Source: Blautia sp. (GTDB taxonomy: Bacteria; Bacillota; Clostridia; Lachnospirales; Lachnospiraceae). From it: DNA of 64,000 nt. Position 1 is the first letter of the stretch, and each line of letters opens with the position of its first letter. This document shows, piece after piece, positions 33,885 through 42,876 of this stretch. Under the pieces are notes generated by a model. It did no database searches. It was not told the origin of the DNA and saw only the letters and a program-made list of their open reading frames with translations. The stretch lies in the NCBI GenBank assembly GCA_029257805.1, contig JARIAR010000054.1, positions 62,001-126,000 on the forward strand, read 5' to 3'. The position numbers were made by a program, and so were the translations under genes.

Positions 33885-34632
33885 ACATCAGTTGGATACG
33901 AAGCAGACCTAATACAAGAAGATGCACCGGATAAAAAAGGTAGAAAAACCATTTCGAAAAGGTCTTTCCTTTTTCCGCTCGTTTTCCATTATAACAAAAT
34001 AAAATACAGATACCCGCAAGAAAAATCCCACACATGCTCATACCTGCATATATCATATTTTTCCCAAAGGGAATTCTTCCCCATTCTCCCATAAAATTTA
34101 TTACGCCAAAAAGCAGCGCTGCTTTTAAAAAAGACTTTTTCATATGCTCCTTATCTTTTTTTCCGTGCAAAAAAATCAAAGTAAATACAGGTGCAAAAAT
34201 TGCCCAATCACAAAACGTGCTTAATAAAATAATACCTGTAATAAAAAGAACCCGGTTCCTTTTGTTCTCCATTTCTTTTTCGATCCATATGATTCCAAAA
34301 CACAAACAAAGTGTAAATAACATATTAAGCCCTTCAAACTCTATACCTTGCCCCTGTGAAAAAGCCATGCAAAAAGGAATTTCAGATATCAGCCCGAATA
34401 TAAACAACCTTTTCAAATACGCTTTTTTAGAATGTGTATAATCGTATCCCTCTATTAAAAAATAAATCATACTCGGAGCTGTAAAATATCCCAGAGCAAC
34501 AAAAATTTCTCTTATCCAGGAACCCGGAACCATAAATATTGTTGCAATATGATTTAAAAGCATGGTAAACATTGCTATATATTTAATCACATCCCGATTC
34601 AGACATCTATATTTCTTCTCTGCTCTTTCCAT
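33883..34632 (-). CDS. TraX family membrane protein (acyltransferase-like)
   Basis: A 249-residue protein with 7-8 membrane spans. LNRDVIKYIAMFTMLLNHIA and the ending FYLFYPVHLLVLGLLR are TraX features; FTAPSMIYFLIEGYDYT lies between them. F-plasmid TraX acetylates pilin, but chromosomal TraX-like proteins in gut Firmicutes have no assigned substrate. Start chosen at ATG 34632, with AAAGGAA 6 nt upstream, rather than 34656. No conjugation genes lie nearby. Confidence 0.88.
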   Translation of the reverse strand: MERAEKKYRCLNRDVIKYIAMFTMLLNHIATIFMVPGSWIREIFVALGYFTAPSMIYFLIEGYDYTHSKKAYLKRLFIFGLISEIPFCMAFSQGQGIEFEGLNMLFTLCLCFGIIWIEKEMENKRNRVLFITGIILLSTFCDWAIFAPVFTLIFLHGKKDKEHMKKSFLKAALLFGVINFMGEWGRIPFGKNMIYAGMSMCGIFLAGICILFCYNGKRAEKGKTFSKWFFYLFYPVHLLVLGLLRIQLM

Positions 34633-34655
34633 ACTGTTCCTTTCTTTTCCAGTCA

Positions 34656-34684
34656 TTGTTTTTTATATCATAAACTGATATAAT
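34656..34684 (+). promoter_or_regulatory. Promoter of pepT
   Basis: TTGTTT (34656-34661) and TATAAT (34679-34684) with 17-bp spacing, 34 nt before the pepT start codon. Confidence 0.7.
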
Positions 34685-34718
34685 CGTAAAATCAAGTTAT
34701 ATCTTAGGAGGATCTAAT

Positions 34719-35939
34719 ATGTCCAAAGTAATTGAAAGATTTTTAAGATATGTTTCCATTGATACAGAGTCCATGGAAGACCAGGAACAAGTCCCCAGCA
34801 CTTCAAAACAACAGGTTTTGGCATCTCTCCTGGCTGAAGAATTAAAACAAATGGGGGCAGAAAATGTACGCATTTCCCCTCACAGTTATGTTTATGCCTC
34901 TATTCCGGCCACAATCCAAGCAAAAGTCCCTTCCTTAGGATTTATTTCCCATATGGACACTGCCCCTTCCTTTTCCGGAAAAAACATCCATCCACAGATT
35001 ATTAAAAACTACGATGGAAAAGATATCTGTCTAAATAAAGAGCATAACATTTATATGAATGTTTCACAGTTTCCGGATCTGGTAAAATATACCGGAAAAA
35101 CTTTGATCACAACAGATGGAACAACCCTTCTTGGTGCTGACGATAAAGCCGGTGTAGCCGAAATCATGTCCATGGCAGAGTATTTTCTTTCCAATCCCCA
35201 TATCCCTCACGGAGAAATCCATATTGGCTTTACCCCTGATGAAGAGGTCGGCCGAGGTTCTGATTTCTTTGATGTAGAAGGCTTTGGCGCAGATTTTGCG
35301 TATACGGTAGACGGCGGCGAACTTGGAGAACTGGAATATGAAAACTTCAACGCAGCAAATGTCAAAGTATACATAAATGGTACAAATATACACCCTGGAA
35401 ATGCAAAAAACAAAATGAAAAACTCTATTTTAATCGCATATGAATTCCATGATCTTCTTCCGGTATTTGATAATCCTATGTATACAGAAGAATACGAGGG
35501 ATTCTTCCATTTAGATGGAATTTCCGGGGATGTGGAACACACGGAAATGATCTATATTATCCGGGATCATGATATGAAAAAATTCCAGTCAAAAAAAGAA
35601 TTCATGAAGACTGCTGCAGATTTTATCAATAAAAAATATGGTGAAGATACCATTATTCTTGACATTAAAGACTCCTACTATAATATGAAAGAGAAAATTG
35701 AGCCTCATATGGAATTGATCGATCTGGCAAAAGAAACGATGACAGAACTGGGAATACAACCTAAAATAACGCCAATCCGAGGCGGCACAGACGGCGCACG
35801 GCTTTCCTATATGGGGCTCCCCTGCCCCAACCTCTGTACTGGCGGTCATAATTTCCATGGAAAATATGAATTTATTTGCGTGGAATCCATGGAAAAAATC
35901 ACAGAACTTTTAATCAGGCTGGCACAAAAATTTCTTTGA
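34719..35939 (+). CDS. pepT: Peptidase T (tripeptide aminopeptidase)
   Basis: A 406-residue M20 family zinc peptidase releasing N-terminal residues from tripeptides in the cytoplasm. Metal and catalytic motifs are [54 protein letters not shown] and [20 protein letters not shown] then [11 protein letters not shown]. The length is normal. AGGAGG lies 7 nt before the ATG. It is a single-gene unit. Confidence 0.97.
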   Translation: MSKVIERFLRYVSIDTESMEDQEQVPSTSKQQVLASLLAEELKQMGAENVRISPHSYVYASIPATIQAKVPSLGFISHMDTAPSFSGKNIHPQIIKNYDGKDICLNKEHNIYMNVSQFPDLVKYTGKTLITTDGTTLLGADDKAGVAEIMSMAEYFLSNPHIPHGEIHIGFTPDEEVGRGSDFFDVEGFGADFAYTVDGGELGELEYENFNAANVKVYINGTNIHPGNAKNKMKNSILIAYEFHDLLPVFDNPMYTEEYEGFFHLDGISGDVEHTEMIYIIRDHDMKKFQSKKEFMKTAADFINKKYGEDTIILDIKDSYYNMKEKIEPHMELIDLAKETMTELGIQPKITPIRGGTDGARLSYMGLPCPNLCTGGHNFHGKYEFICVESMEKITELLIRLAQKFL

Positions 35940-36007
35940 ATAAAGATTATCTTGATTATAAACAGAATCCAGAAGAACATGACTGAAATCTGTCTTATAA
36001 TGCAGAC

Positions 36008-36038
36008 GGGGACAGAGCCAAAAAACAGGCCCTGTCCC
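36008..36038. repeat. Hairpin sequence with GGGACAG/CTGTCCC arms
   Basis: GGGGACAGAGCC (36008-36019) pairs with GGCCCTGTCCC (36028-36038) with one mismatch. It lies between pepT and the XRE gene and may act as a terminator or be a short interspersed element. Confidence 0.5.
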
Positions 36039-36066
36039 TAGTAACTATCTCTTGTTCCTTGTCTCA

Positions 36067-36519
36067 CTACATTTCTCTTAATTTTTTAGAAACTATGAAA
36101 TTACAAAGAAATGCTACCGTTACAATAATGAAGCAAATGATTATACACCATACTGGTACCCTCATATCTAACTGCACTCGTAGTAAAATCGTGATTGCTA
36201 AAAACACAGCTCCCACAATTTGTATAAAGTCTAATATCTTTTTTTGAAGTGTCTGTAAATGCTTTTTATCTTTTATTCTTTCAGAATTCCATATTCCATA
36301 ACTTACTTGAATGTCGTTTACATCTTCATCTGATATAAGTTCGTCCATACTTACATCTAATTCTAATGCCAATTTTTTTGCCGTAATCAAATCTGGACAT
36401 CTTGAACCATTTTCCCAACGACAAACTGTTTGCCTTGAAACATATAACTTATCTGCAAGTTGTTGCTGAGTGAGATTTTTTTCTTCTCTGAATTTTTTGA
36501 TGTTATTATTTAATGCCAT
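36067..36519 (-). CDS. XRE family transcriptional regulator with a membrane anchor
   Basis: A 150-residue protein. Residues 1-60 are a helix-turn-helix of the Cro/CI type (FREEKNLTQQQLADKLYVSR, QTVCRWENGSRCPDLITAKK). After a short linker, two membrane helices follow (about 90-145). Such membrane-tethered XRE regulators are common in Firmicutes and often stand next to the genes they control; here no partner gene is adjacent. AGAGG lies 8 nt before the chosen ATG 36519; the longer frame to 36612 has no support. Confidence 0.85.
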   Translation of the reverse strand: MALNNNIKKFREEKNLTQQQLADKLYVSRQTVCRWENGSRCPDLITAKKLALELDVSMDELISDEDVNDIQVSYGIWNSERIKDKKHLQTLQKKILDFIQIVGAVFLAITILLRVQLDMRVPVWCIIICFIIVTVAFLCNFIVSKKLREM

Positions 36520-37035
36520 ACTCCATACCTCTCTTTCATTCACATCATATAACGATAGAACCCAAAATAAAAGTACCAGTATGTATTTCCTTTGTTTCCA
36601 TTTTGGTAACATCTGTCTATTCCAAGTTTTCTACACCATTGATTTCAAAAATACTAAAAACTGCCGATACTAAACACTTCTTTCTTATCTTCTGTATTAA
36701 GCCTAAAAATCACATATGCCGCGAATTTTGTATCATTCCTTCACTACTCAAAGTTCAAGGTTTAAACCTTAATTACAAAAAACTTTCGTACGCTTCCCAA
36801 AACCAAGAGTAATGAGCGAATCGTTCACTTACCAGATTTTCTGGTCAACAAAATAAAAGAGTATACATCTCATTTATATAAACCTATGCCAGAAACGCGA
36901 CTTTTCGAAAAAAGTCTCAATACATCCGTTCTATTCTGTATAATGAGCTAACAAAGCAGCTTAAAAAGGATACGTGTCCATGATCTCAGATATTTTCATG
37001 CATAAAATATTAGTATCATTTCAATATCATATTAA
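36520..37035. other. Gene-poor stretch between the XRE gene and leuS
   Basis: About 515 bp without a frame I can support on either strand. It contains a perfect 14-bp palindrome AAGGTTTAAACCTT (36757-36770) and a small ACCAGA/TCTGGT hairpin at 36831-36845. AT content and short broken frames suggest decayed coding DNA, but I cannot name it. Confidence 0.6.
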
Positions 37036-37084
37036 AAGAAAAGAAGCTCTTGCCCCACTATTTACAGGGTTTGAGCTTCTTTTT
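37036..37084 (-). terminator. Terminator of leuS
   Basis: AAGAAGCTC (37041-37049) pairs with GAGCTTCTT (37073-37081). On the minus strand TTCTTTTCTTTT follows. Confidence 0.85.
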
Positions 37085-37088
37085 ATCT

Positions 37089-39506
37089 TTATTTCATTAC
37101 AATATTAATAATCTTCTTCGGAACATAAATTTCTTTTATTACATTTCCTGTAAGCTTATCGGCAATTGCCTCTTTTCCCTGTGCAATCGCTTCTTCTTTT
37201 GAAATATCCGCAGAAATACTAATAACTGCTTTTGTTTTTCCATTAATCTGTACCGGAACTTCGATCTCATCGTCTTTCATAGCTTCTTTATCCGGAGTCG
37301 GCCACTGTGCATGGAATACAGAATCTGTATGTCCCAGTTTTTCCCAAAGTTCCTCTGCTATATGAGGAACAAATGGAGCAAGAAGAAGAACAACTGTCTC
37401 TATTGTTTCTTTATCTACCGCACCATCTGTTTTCTTCGCCAGATCAATAAGTTTATTATTGTATTCCATAAATCCGGAAACAACGGTATTCAGGCTAAAG
37501 CTTTCCAGACGCTGTGTAATTTCATACACCATTTTATGGCGGAGTTTGATCATTTCTTTTGATGCCGGAACATCCTTTTCAATACTATCAAGGGCAAGTC
37601 CCCAGAAACGTTTCAAGAATCTGGATACGCCATCAATTCCTCTGTCATCCCATTCTGCATCTAATTCCGGTGGGCCTACAAAAAGCTCATACATTCTTAA
37701 AGCGTCACAGCCATAATCATTTACTAGATCATCTGGAGAAACTACATTTCCCTTTGATTTACTCATCTTGATTCCATTCTTTCCAGTGATCATACCCTGG
37801 TTAAACAGCTTTTTAAACGGTTCATCAAAATCAATTGCACCAATATCATAAAGGAACTTTGTATAAAAACGTGAGTAAAGGAGATGCAGAACCGCATGTT
37901 CTACTCCACCAATGTACATATCTACCGGAAGATATTTGTCTGCTTTTTCTTTAGAGACAAGCTCGTTATTGTTTTTACTGTCTACATAACGCAGGAAATA
38001 CCAGGAAGAACCTGCCCACTGAGGCATTGTATTTGTTTCACGTTTTGCCGGAGCTCCACAGCATGGACACGTTGTATTTACCCATTCGTCAATTGCAGCA
38101 AGAGGAGACTCTCCTGTTCCTGTTGGCTGATAGCTTTCCACTTCCGGAAGTGTAAGCGGAAGCTGATCTTCCGGAACCGGAACCGCCCCACATTTTGGAC
38201 AATGTACAATCGGAATAGGCTCTCCCCAATATCTCTGACGTGAAAATACCCAGTCACGCAGTTTATAATTTACAGTTTTACGTCCAATTCCCATTTTTTC
38301 AATCATAACAGGAGCTTCTTTTTTCAGGACAGCGGATTCCATTCCATTCCATTCACCGGAATTGATCATAACACCACTTGCCTCTGTATATGCCTCTGTC
38401 ATATTTTCAATTTCTTTTCCATTTTTGGAAATAACCTGAATAATCGGGATATTGAATTTTTTCGCAAACTCAAAGTCACGATCATCATGAGCCGGAACAC
38501 ACATAATCGCACCTGTTCCATAGTCTGCAAGAACATAATCGGAAAGCCAGATCGGAACTTTTGCACCATTTAACGGGTTTACAGCATAACTTCCTGTAAA
38601 TACGCCAGTCTTCTCTTTATCCTGAAGACGATCTACATTTGATTTCATAGAAGCATCAAAAATGTATTTTTCTACTGCTTCTTTTGTTTCCTCTGTTGCC
38701 AGAGATTTCGCCATTGCATGTTCAGGCGCAAGTACCATAAAAGTAGCACCATGAAGAGTATCCGGTCTTGTTGTATAAACTGTGATTTTTTCTTCTCTTC
38801 CTTCAACCGGAAATTCAACTTCTGCTCCGTAAGATTTTCCAATCCAGTCGCTCTGCATCTTTTTCACTTTTTCCGGCCAGTCAAGCTTATCAAGATCATC
38901 TAACAGACGATCTGCATATTTTGTAATACGAAGCATCCACTGACGAAGATTTTTCTTTGTAACAGTAGAACCGCATCGTTCACAGCATCCATTTACTACT
39001 TCCTCATTTGCAAGACCTGTCTTACAGGACGGACACCAGTTAATTGGAAATTCTTTCTCATAAGCCAGACCTTCTTTAAACATTTTTACAAAAATCCACT
39101 GTGTCCACTTATAGAAATTCGGATCTGTCGTATTAACTTCCATATCCCAGTCATAAATTGCAGAGATATCGTTAATCTGACGCTTGATATTTTTTACATT
39201 TTCTGCTGTAGAAATCGATGGATGTACTCCCATTTTAATGGCATAATTTTCTGCCGGAAGACCAAAAGCATCCCATCCCATAGGATGGATCAGATAATAG
39301 CCATTCAGCATCTTATATCGACTCCATACATCAGAAATAACATAACCTCTCCAATGTCCTACATGAAGTCCGTTTCCGGATGGATACGGGAACATATCCA
39401 GACAATAGTATTTTGGTTTTTTTCCATCATCCACGTTTACCGGTTTTTTTTCCCAGTTTGTACGCCACTTTGCTTCAATAGCCTTATGATTATAAGGTGC
39501 AGCCAT
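37089..39506 (-). CDS. leuS: Leucyl-tRNA synthetase
   Basis: An 805-residue class I synthetase. DMFPYPSGNGLHVGHWRGYV contains the HIGH motif, NWCPSCKTGLANEEV with a later CERCGS is a zinc site, the editing domain includes VYTTRPDTLHGATFMVLAPE, and ITGKNGIKMSKSKGNVVSPD is the KMSKS loop. The length is normal for bacteria. It is preceded by a leucine T-box and followed by its own terminator, so it is a self-contained unit. Confidence 0.98.
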   Translation of the reverse strand: MAAPYNHKAIEAKWRTNWEKKPVNVDDGKKPKYYCLDMFPYPSGNGLHVGHWRGYVISDVWSRYKMLNGYYLIHPMGWDAFGLPAENYAIKMGVHPSISTAENVKNIKRQINDISAIYDWDMEVNTTDPNFYKWTQWIFVKMFKEGLAYEKEFPINWCPSCKTGLANEEVVNGCCERCGSTVTKKNLRQWMLRITKYADRLLDDLDKLDWPEKVKKMQSDWIGKSYGAEVEFPVEGREEKITVYTTRPDTLHGATFMVLAPEHAMAKSLATEETKEAVEKYIFDASMKSNVDRLQDKEKTGVFTGSYAVNPLNGAKVPIWLSDYVLADYGTGAIMCVPAHDDRDFEFAKKFNIPIIQVISKNGKEIENMTEAYTEASGVMINSGEWNGMESAVLKKEAPVMIEKMGIGRKTVNYKLRDWVFSRQRYWGEPIPIVHCPKCGAVPVPEDQLPLTLPEVESYQPTGTGESPLAAIDEWVNTTCPCCGAPAKRETNTMPQWAGSSWYFLRYVDSKNNNELVSKEKADKYLPVDMYIGGVEHAVLHLLYSRFYTKFLYDIGAIDFDEPFKKLFNQGMITGKNGIKMSKSKGNVVSPDDLVNDYGCDALRMYELFVGPPELDAEWDDRGIDGVSRFLKRFWGLALDSIEKDVPASKEMIKLRHKMVYEITQRLESFSLNTVVSGFMEYNNKLIDLAKKTDGAVDKETIETVVLLLAPFVPHIAEELWEKLGHTDSVFHAQWPTPDKEAMKDDEIEVPVQINGKTKAVISISADISKEEAIAQGKEAIADKLTGNVIKEIYVPKKIINIVMK

Positions 39507-39793
39507 ATTTCTTCCTCCTTAAATTAAATAAAGCCTCTCATCTCTATTAAGAGACGAAAGGCTTAAACATTCCGTGGTACCACTCTCATTCGTAAAATAT
39601 CGCTATTTCACGCACTTAATATCCTGTAACGGGGATCTCCGTCCGAACTTACTTTGCTTCTGTCCGGCAGCTCCAAGGCGAGTTCAAATTTCTGTACACT
39701 GTCTCACACCAACCGACAGTTCTCTGATGTACAGGAGATATTCTACTACTCCTCTTCTATGCATTTTCCTATGACAGCTTATGCTGTAAACTA
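39507..39793 (-). promoter_or_regulatory. T-box riboswitch, leucine-specific, controlling leuS
   Basis: The leader of about 285 nt contains the T-box core GAGTGGTACCACGG near 39588-39575. In the specifier loop TTTGAACTCGCC presents CUC, a leucine codon, after the usual GAA. The terminator is formed by AGCCTTTCGTCTC and its partner over 39562-39530, followed by TTTATTT just before the leuS ribosome binding site. Confidence 0.92.
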
Positions 39794-39799
39794 TTTTTT

Positions 39800-39828
39800 A
39801 TTCTACCGATACTCAAAGTATTTGTCAA
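39800..39828 (-). promoter_or_regulatory. Promoter of the leuS leader
   Basis: TTGACA (39823-39828) and TAGAAT (39800-39805) are 17 bp apart. The -35 box overlaps the stop codon of the upstream zinc-ribbon gene. Confidence 0.88.
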
Positions 39829-40070
39829 GTATTTCTTTCACCGCCAGCTTCACAATCTGCAGCTATATCTATGATTATTTTGCCGCATGCTTTACAGCAG
39901 TATACATTTCGCACAGGGGGAGATGCAATCATACTTTTTATCAGCTGTATTCCATCCTCATTTCGCTTCACCAAAAGAGAACCGTACCGTTCCTTTCGCC
40001 ACACCATGGCATTGGCATTGGAAAGAATATATCCTTTTTCCATTTCTTTTTTACAATAAGGACATTCCAT
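39825..40070 (-). CDS. Small zinc-ribbon protein (MECPYC type)
   Basis: An 81-residue protein. It begins MECPYCKKEMEKGYILSNAN and contains a second CxxC pair in VYCCKACGKIIIDIA, which together make a zinc ribbon. The family is common in Lachnospiraceae and uncharacterised. GGAGG lies 6 nt before ATG 40070, favouring it over the upstream frame at 40160. It follows the cation exchanger gene by 29 nt on the same strand. Its stop lies within the leuS promoter. Confidence 0.85.
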   Translation of the reverse strand: MECPYCKKEMEKGYILSNANAMVWRKERYGSLLVKRNEDGIQLIKSMIASPPVRNVYCCKACGKIIIDIAADCEAGGERNT

Positions 40071-40099
40071 GAAAATCCTCCTCTCAACTCTGTAATCTT

Positions 40100-41032
40100 T
40101 TATTGTAAAAGATAAATAAAATATCCTCCGTAACAAAGAAGCATAATAATGCCTCCACATCTGGACAGTTTTTTATCTTTTGCCACACATATCCATAAGA
40201 GCAGCCCTGCTCCTGCAGAAATCAATGTATCCACCAAAAAATCTTTCATAAATACAACCGGTGTGATAAGTGCCGTTGTTCCAACCACAAACAAAATGTT
40301 AAACACATTGCTTCCCACAATATTTCCAATTGCAATATCCGCTTTTCCCTTCATTGCCGCTGATACAGAAGTAAAAAGTTCCGGCAGAGAGGTTCCAAGA
40401 GCCACAATGGTAAGACCGATGAATCTCTGGCTCATACCTGCAGCTTTTGCAATAGCAGTTGCAGCATCAACCGTCACATCACTGCCCCATACTACAAGAC
40501 AAAGTCCCACTACTGTACAAAGAAGCAGCTTCCATACCGGTATATCCTGCACTTCCTGCGATAACTCTTCTTTCTTTTTCATAGACATGTAAAAAAGATA
40601 GCCCAAATATAGAAGAAATGCTGCCCACAATATGACGCCTTCCCAAAAAGTAATCTTACTGCCTGTTAATCCAAGCCCAAGAAACAGAATGGTAATAAAG
40701 ATCATATATGGAATTTCAATTACTGCTGTGGATTTTGCTACTGCTACTGTCACAATCACAGAAGTAATCCCTAATATGATCAGTACATTTAAAATATTGC
40801 TGCCAACTACATTTCCCACCGTAATATCTGCATTTTTTTTCAAAGCTGCCGCAATACTTACCGCTGCCTCCGGAGCACTTGTACCCATTGCTACAATCGT
40901 AAGACCAACCACAAGTTGGGGAATACCAAACTTTTCTGCTATGCCTGCCGCTCCTTCTACAAACCAGTCCGCCCCTTTAACCAGCATAACAAATCCTACT
41001 GTCAGCAGCACAAGCTGTATGACTATTTCCAT
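40100..41032 (-). CDS. CaCA family cation exchanger (YrbG-like Na+/Ca2+ antiporter)
   Basis: A 310-residue protein with about 10 membrane spans and the two inverted alpha repeats of this family: GLTIVAMGTSAPEAAVSIAA and GLTIVALGTSLPELFTSVSA, each followed by GNVVGSNILN or GNIVGSNVFN. The Glu in each GTSxPE is the ion-binding residue. Likely role: Ca2+ extrusion driven by Na+ or H+. It lies 49 nt past the stop of the unknown membrane protein gene, so cotranscription is possible. Confidence 0.94.
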   Translation of the reverse strand: MEIVIQLVLLTVGFVMLVKGADWFVEGAAGIAEKFGIPQLVVGLTIVAMGTSAPEAAVSIAAALKKNADITVGNVVGSNILNVLIILGITSVIVTVAVAKSTAVIEIPYMIFITILFLGLGLTGSKITFWEGVILWAAFLLYLGYLFYMSMKKKEELSQEVQDIPVWKLLLCTVVGLCLVVWGSDVTVDAATAIAKAAGMSQRFIGLTIVALGTSLPELFTSVSAAMKGKADIAIGNIVGSNVFNILFVVGTTALITPVVFMKDFLVDTLISAGAGLLLWICVAKDKKLSRCGGIIMLLCYGGYFIYLLQ

Positions 41033-41081
41033 TTCTATTTCCTCCGCTTTTCTTATTCCCTTTTACCTGTACGTGAAACAC

Positions 41082-42752
41082 TCAAGCCCCTTCTTCCGGC
41101 TCAACTGCTTCTGTTTCTTCTGTTTCCACAATACCTTCTGCACTTCCTGCATCCCCTTCTACTGCCAGCACGGTACATGCAGGTTCGTTTTCGCTGTAAG
41201 AAATTGTAATTCTGTCTCCTACATCGTATTTTACGATTCCCAGGAAATCAATAAGAGGAACATCAAAAATCAGGTCATTATAATTTTCCAGCACAAGATA
41301 ATAATGCGTATTCCCATCAATTACACCCTGTGCCATACGACTGATCACACCTGTTGCCTTTTTTGCCTCAGATTCTTCTGCCGCAGCACTGCTTCCTTTG
41401 ATCATTTTTCTATATTTTTTTTCACATTCCTGCACTGTATTTCCAATTGATACATTCTGATATTGCTGAATATTTACCATAGCGTATTTTTTCACAAGAC
41501 CTGCATTATCTTTCAATGCCAGAAAATAGGTAGGCTCACCGGAAATATTTAATAACAGCGGAAATGTTGCTTTATACCCCAGGTTCTGTACCTGACCTTC
41601 TGCAGAAGCCATGGCTGAATGTTCTTCTGCTCCCGGAATCTCGTAATATTTTGTTTCGCTTGTTCTCTGATTCATAAGAACAAATCCAACATTAGATCGA
41701 TCGCCGCTTACGGAAGTAACTCCTGTATATACCCATACATCATCATCCATTGCAAGATAATTATATCCGTCCGTTGTCTGAAGACATCCTTTCTGCCCCA
41801 GAACACTATTTAAAAATCCGTTGATCAAGGTTCCATGATAATTGTAAAGTTCTACAAGAAGTTCTGCCGGATACGCACGATCCACCCAGGCAGGACAGTC
41901 CTCTATTTTGTAATCTTTACATTCTCCTGTTACTGCATTACAAAGAACCACACGTCCAATCGTCTGTCCCCCAAACAGTCCGATGTTAAATTTTTTCACA
42001 GGACAAATCCAATATGGAATTCCTTCATCATCTATTTCAAAACTTAACTGATCAAAAATATAAGTAGGATAACGAAATCTCAAATGACGATATATATATC
42101 GATTAAAATACTCCGCTTCTGAATATCGAATGCCCTCTTTCAACTTTACCAGCTCCGTTTTCTGAGTTGCCATGTCAATAGTGATATAAGCCGGAATTCC
42201 CTCTTTCATATTTGTAAGCCATTTAATCGGACTTGCATACACAAGAGGTGTAACACGAACAGGGCGACCTTTATAATTAATTTGAGAATACAGATCACTC
42301 ACTTCAAACTGCGATACCATATCTACCATGCTTCCCATTTTTCTGTTTCCAAGAAGCATTGCAGATTCTTTATCAAGCAACGGAATCTGGTCATACTTAA
42401 TCTGCTGAATATCTTCTGCGAAATTCCCATTATCCGGTTCTATCAGTTTGCGATATTTTTTTGCATTTACTACCGGAGATGACAGAAGACTTCCCACAGC
42501 AAAAATAACTCCAACTAAAACCACTGCACTTATTCCAATTTTTAAAATTTTGCTGGATTTTACTTCTTCTACTGTACGCACATTTTTTGCCCCATAAAAA
42601 AACAGAGCCAGAACCATCACTGCCAAAATAAATGTCCAGAACCCGCTGGAATGTATATTAATGGCTGGAAGTGTTACATAATAGTATATGCCGGCCAGAA
42701 TCAAAACAAAAAATATAGTAAGAAGTCTGCCCTTTTTTCCCTTTTTTTTCAT
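41082..42752 (-). CDS. Large unrecognised membrane protein
   Basis: A 556-residue protein with AAGGAG 8 nt before ATG 42752. A very basic N-terminus (MKKKGKKGR) leads into three membrane helices in the first 110 residues. The rest, about 440 residues, looks extracytoplasmic and folded (PLLDKESAMLLGNRKMGSMV, SFEIDDEGIPYWICPVKKFN, GGQTIGRVVLCNAVTGECKD) and ends in an acidic tail. I do not recognise the family; the PYWICPVKK and VVLCNAVTG stretches look like conserved beta-strand motifs. Possible roles range from wall homeostasis to a transporter accessory, but the sequence gives no proof. Confidence 0.85.
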   Translation of the reverse strand: MKKKGKKGRLLTIFFVLILAGIYYYVTLPAINIHSSGFWTFILAVMVLALFFYGAKNVRTVEEVKSSKILKIGISAVVLVGVIFAVGSLLSSPVVNAKKYRKLIEPDNGNFAEDIQQIKYDQIPLLDKESAMLLGNRKMGSMVDMVSQFEVSDLYSQINYKGRPVRVTPLVYASPIKWLTNMKEGIPAYITIDMATQKTELVKLKEGIRYSEAEYFNRYIYRHLRFRYPTYIFDQLSFEIDDEGIPYWICPVKKFNIGLFGGQTIGRVVLCNAVTGECKDYKIEDCPAWVDRAYPAELLVELYNYHGTLINGFLNSVLGQKGCLQTTDGYNYLAMDDDVWVYTGVTSVSGDRSNVGFVLMNQRTSETKYYEIPGAEEHSAMASAEGQVQNLGYKATFPLLLNISGEPTYFLALKDNAGLVKKYAMVNIQQYQNVSIGNTVQECEKKYRKMIKGSSAAAEESEAKKATGVISRMAQGVIDGNTHYYLVLENYNDLIFDVPLIDFLGIVKYDVGDRITISYSENEPACTVLAVEGDAGSAEGIVETEETEAVEPEEGA

Positions 42753-42826
42753 AATATTCTCCTTTTTTTATTTTCCTTTTTCAGGTATAGAGCATTATAC
42801 CATGGCGGTGTTTAAAATACAATAAA

Positions 42827-42860
42827 GGAGCATAAGCCCTTCTCACAGAACTTATGCTCC
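42827..42860 (-). terminator. Terminator of the EF-G-like gene
   Basis: GGAGCATAAG (42827-42836) pairs with CTTATGCTCC (42851-42860), followed on the minus strand by TTTATTG. Confidence 0.8.
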
Positions 42861-42876
42861 CATATTTTCATATATT

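Noticed and set aside
33883-34632. TraX-like gene as evidence of a conjugative element
   Set aside because: No relaxase, coupling protein or type IV secretion gene is near, and TraX-like proteins are common chromosomal genes in gut Firmicutes.
36900-36990. Possible match between a broken plus-strand reading (RSILYNELTKQLKK) and the small protein ahead of the recombinase (REILYNELKERLQ)
   Set aside because: The similarity covers about a dozen residues, without a start or ribosome binding site, and may be chance in AT-rich DNA.
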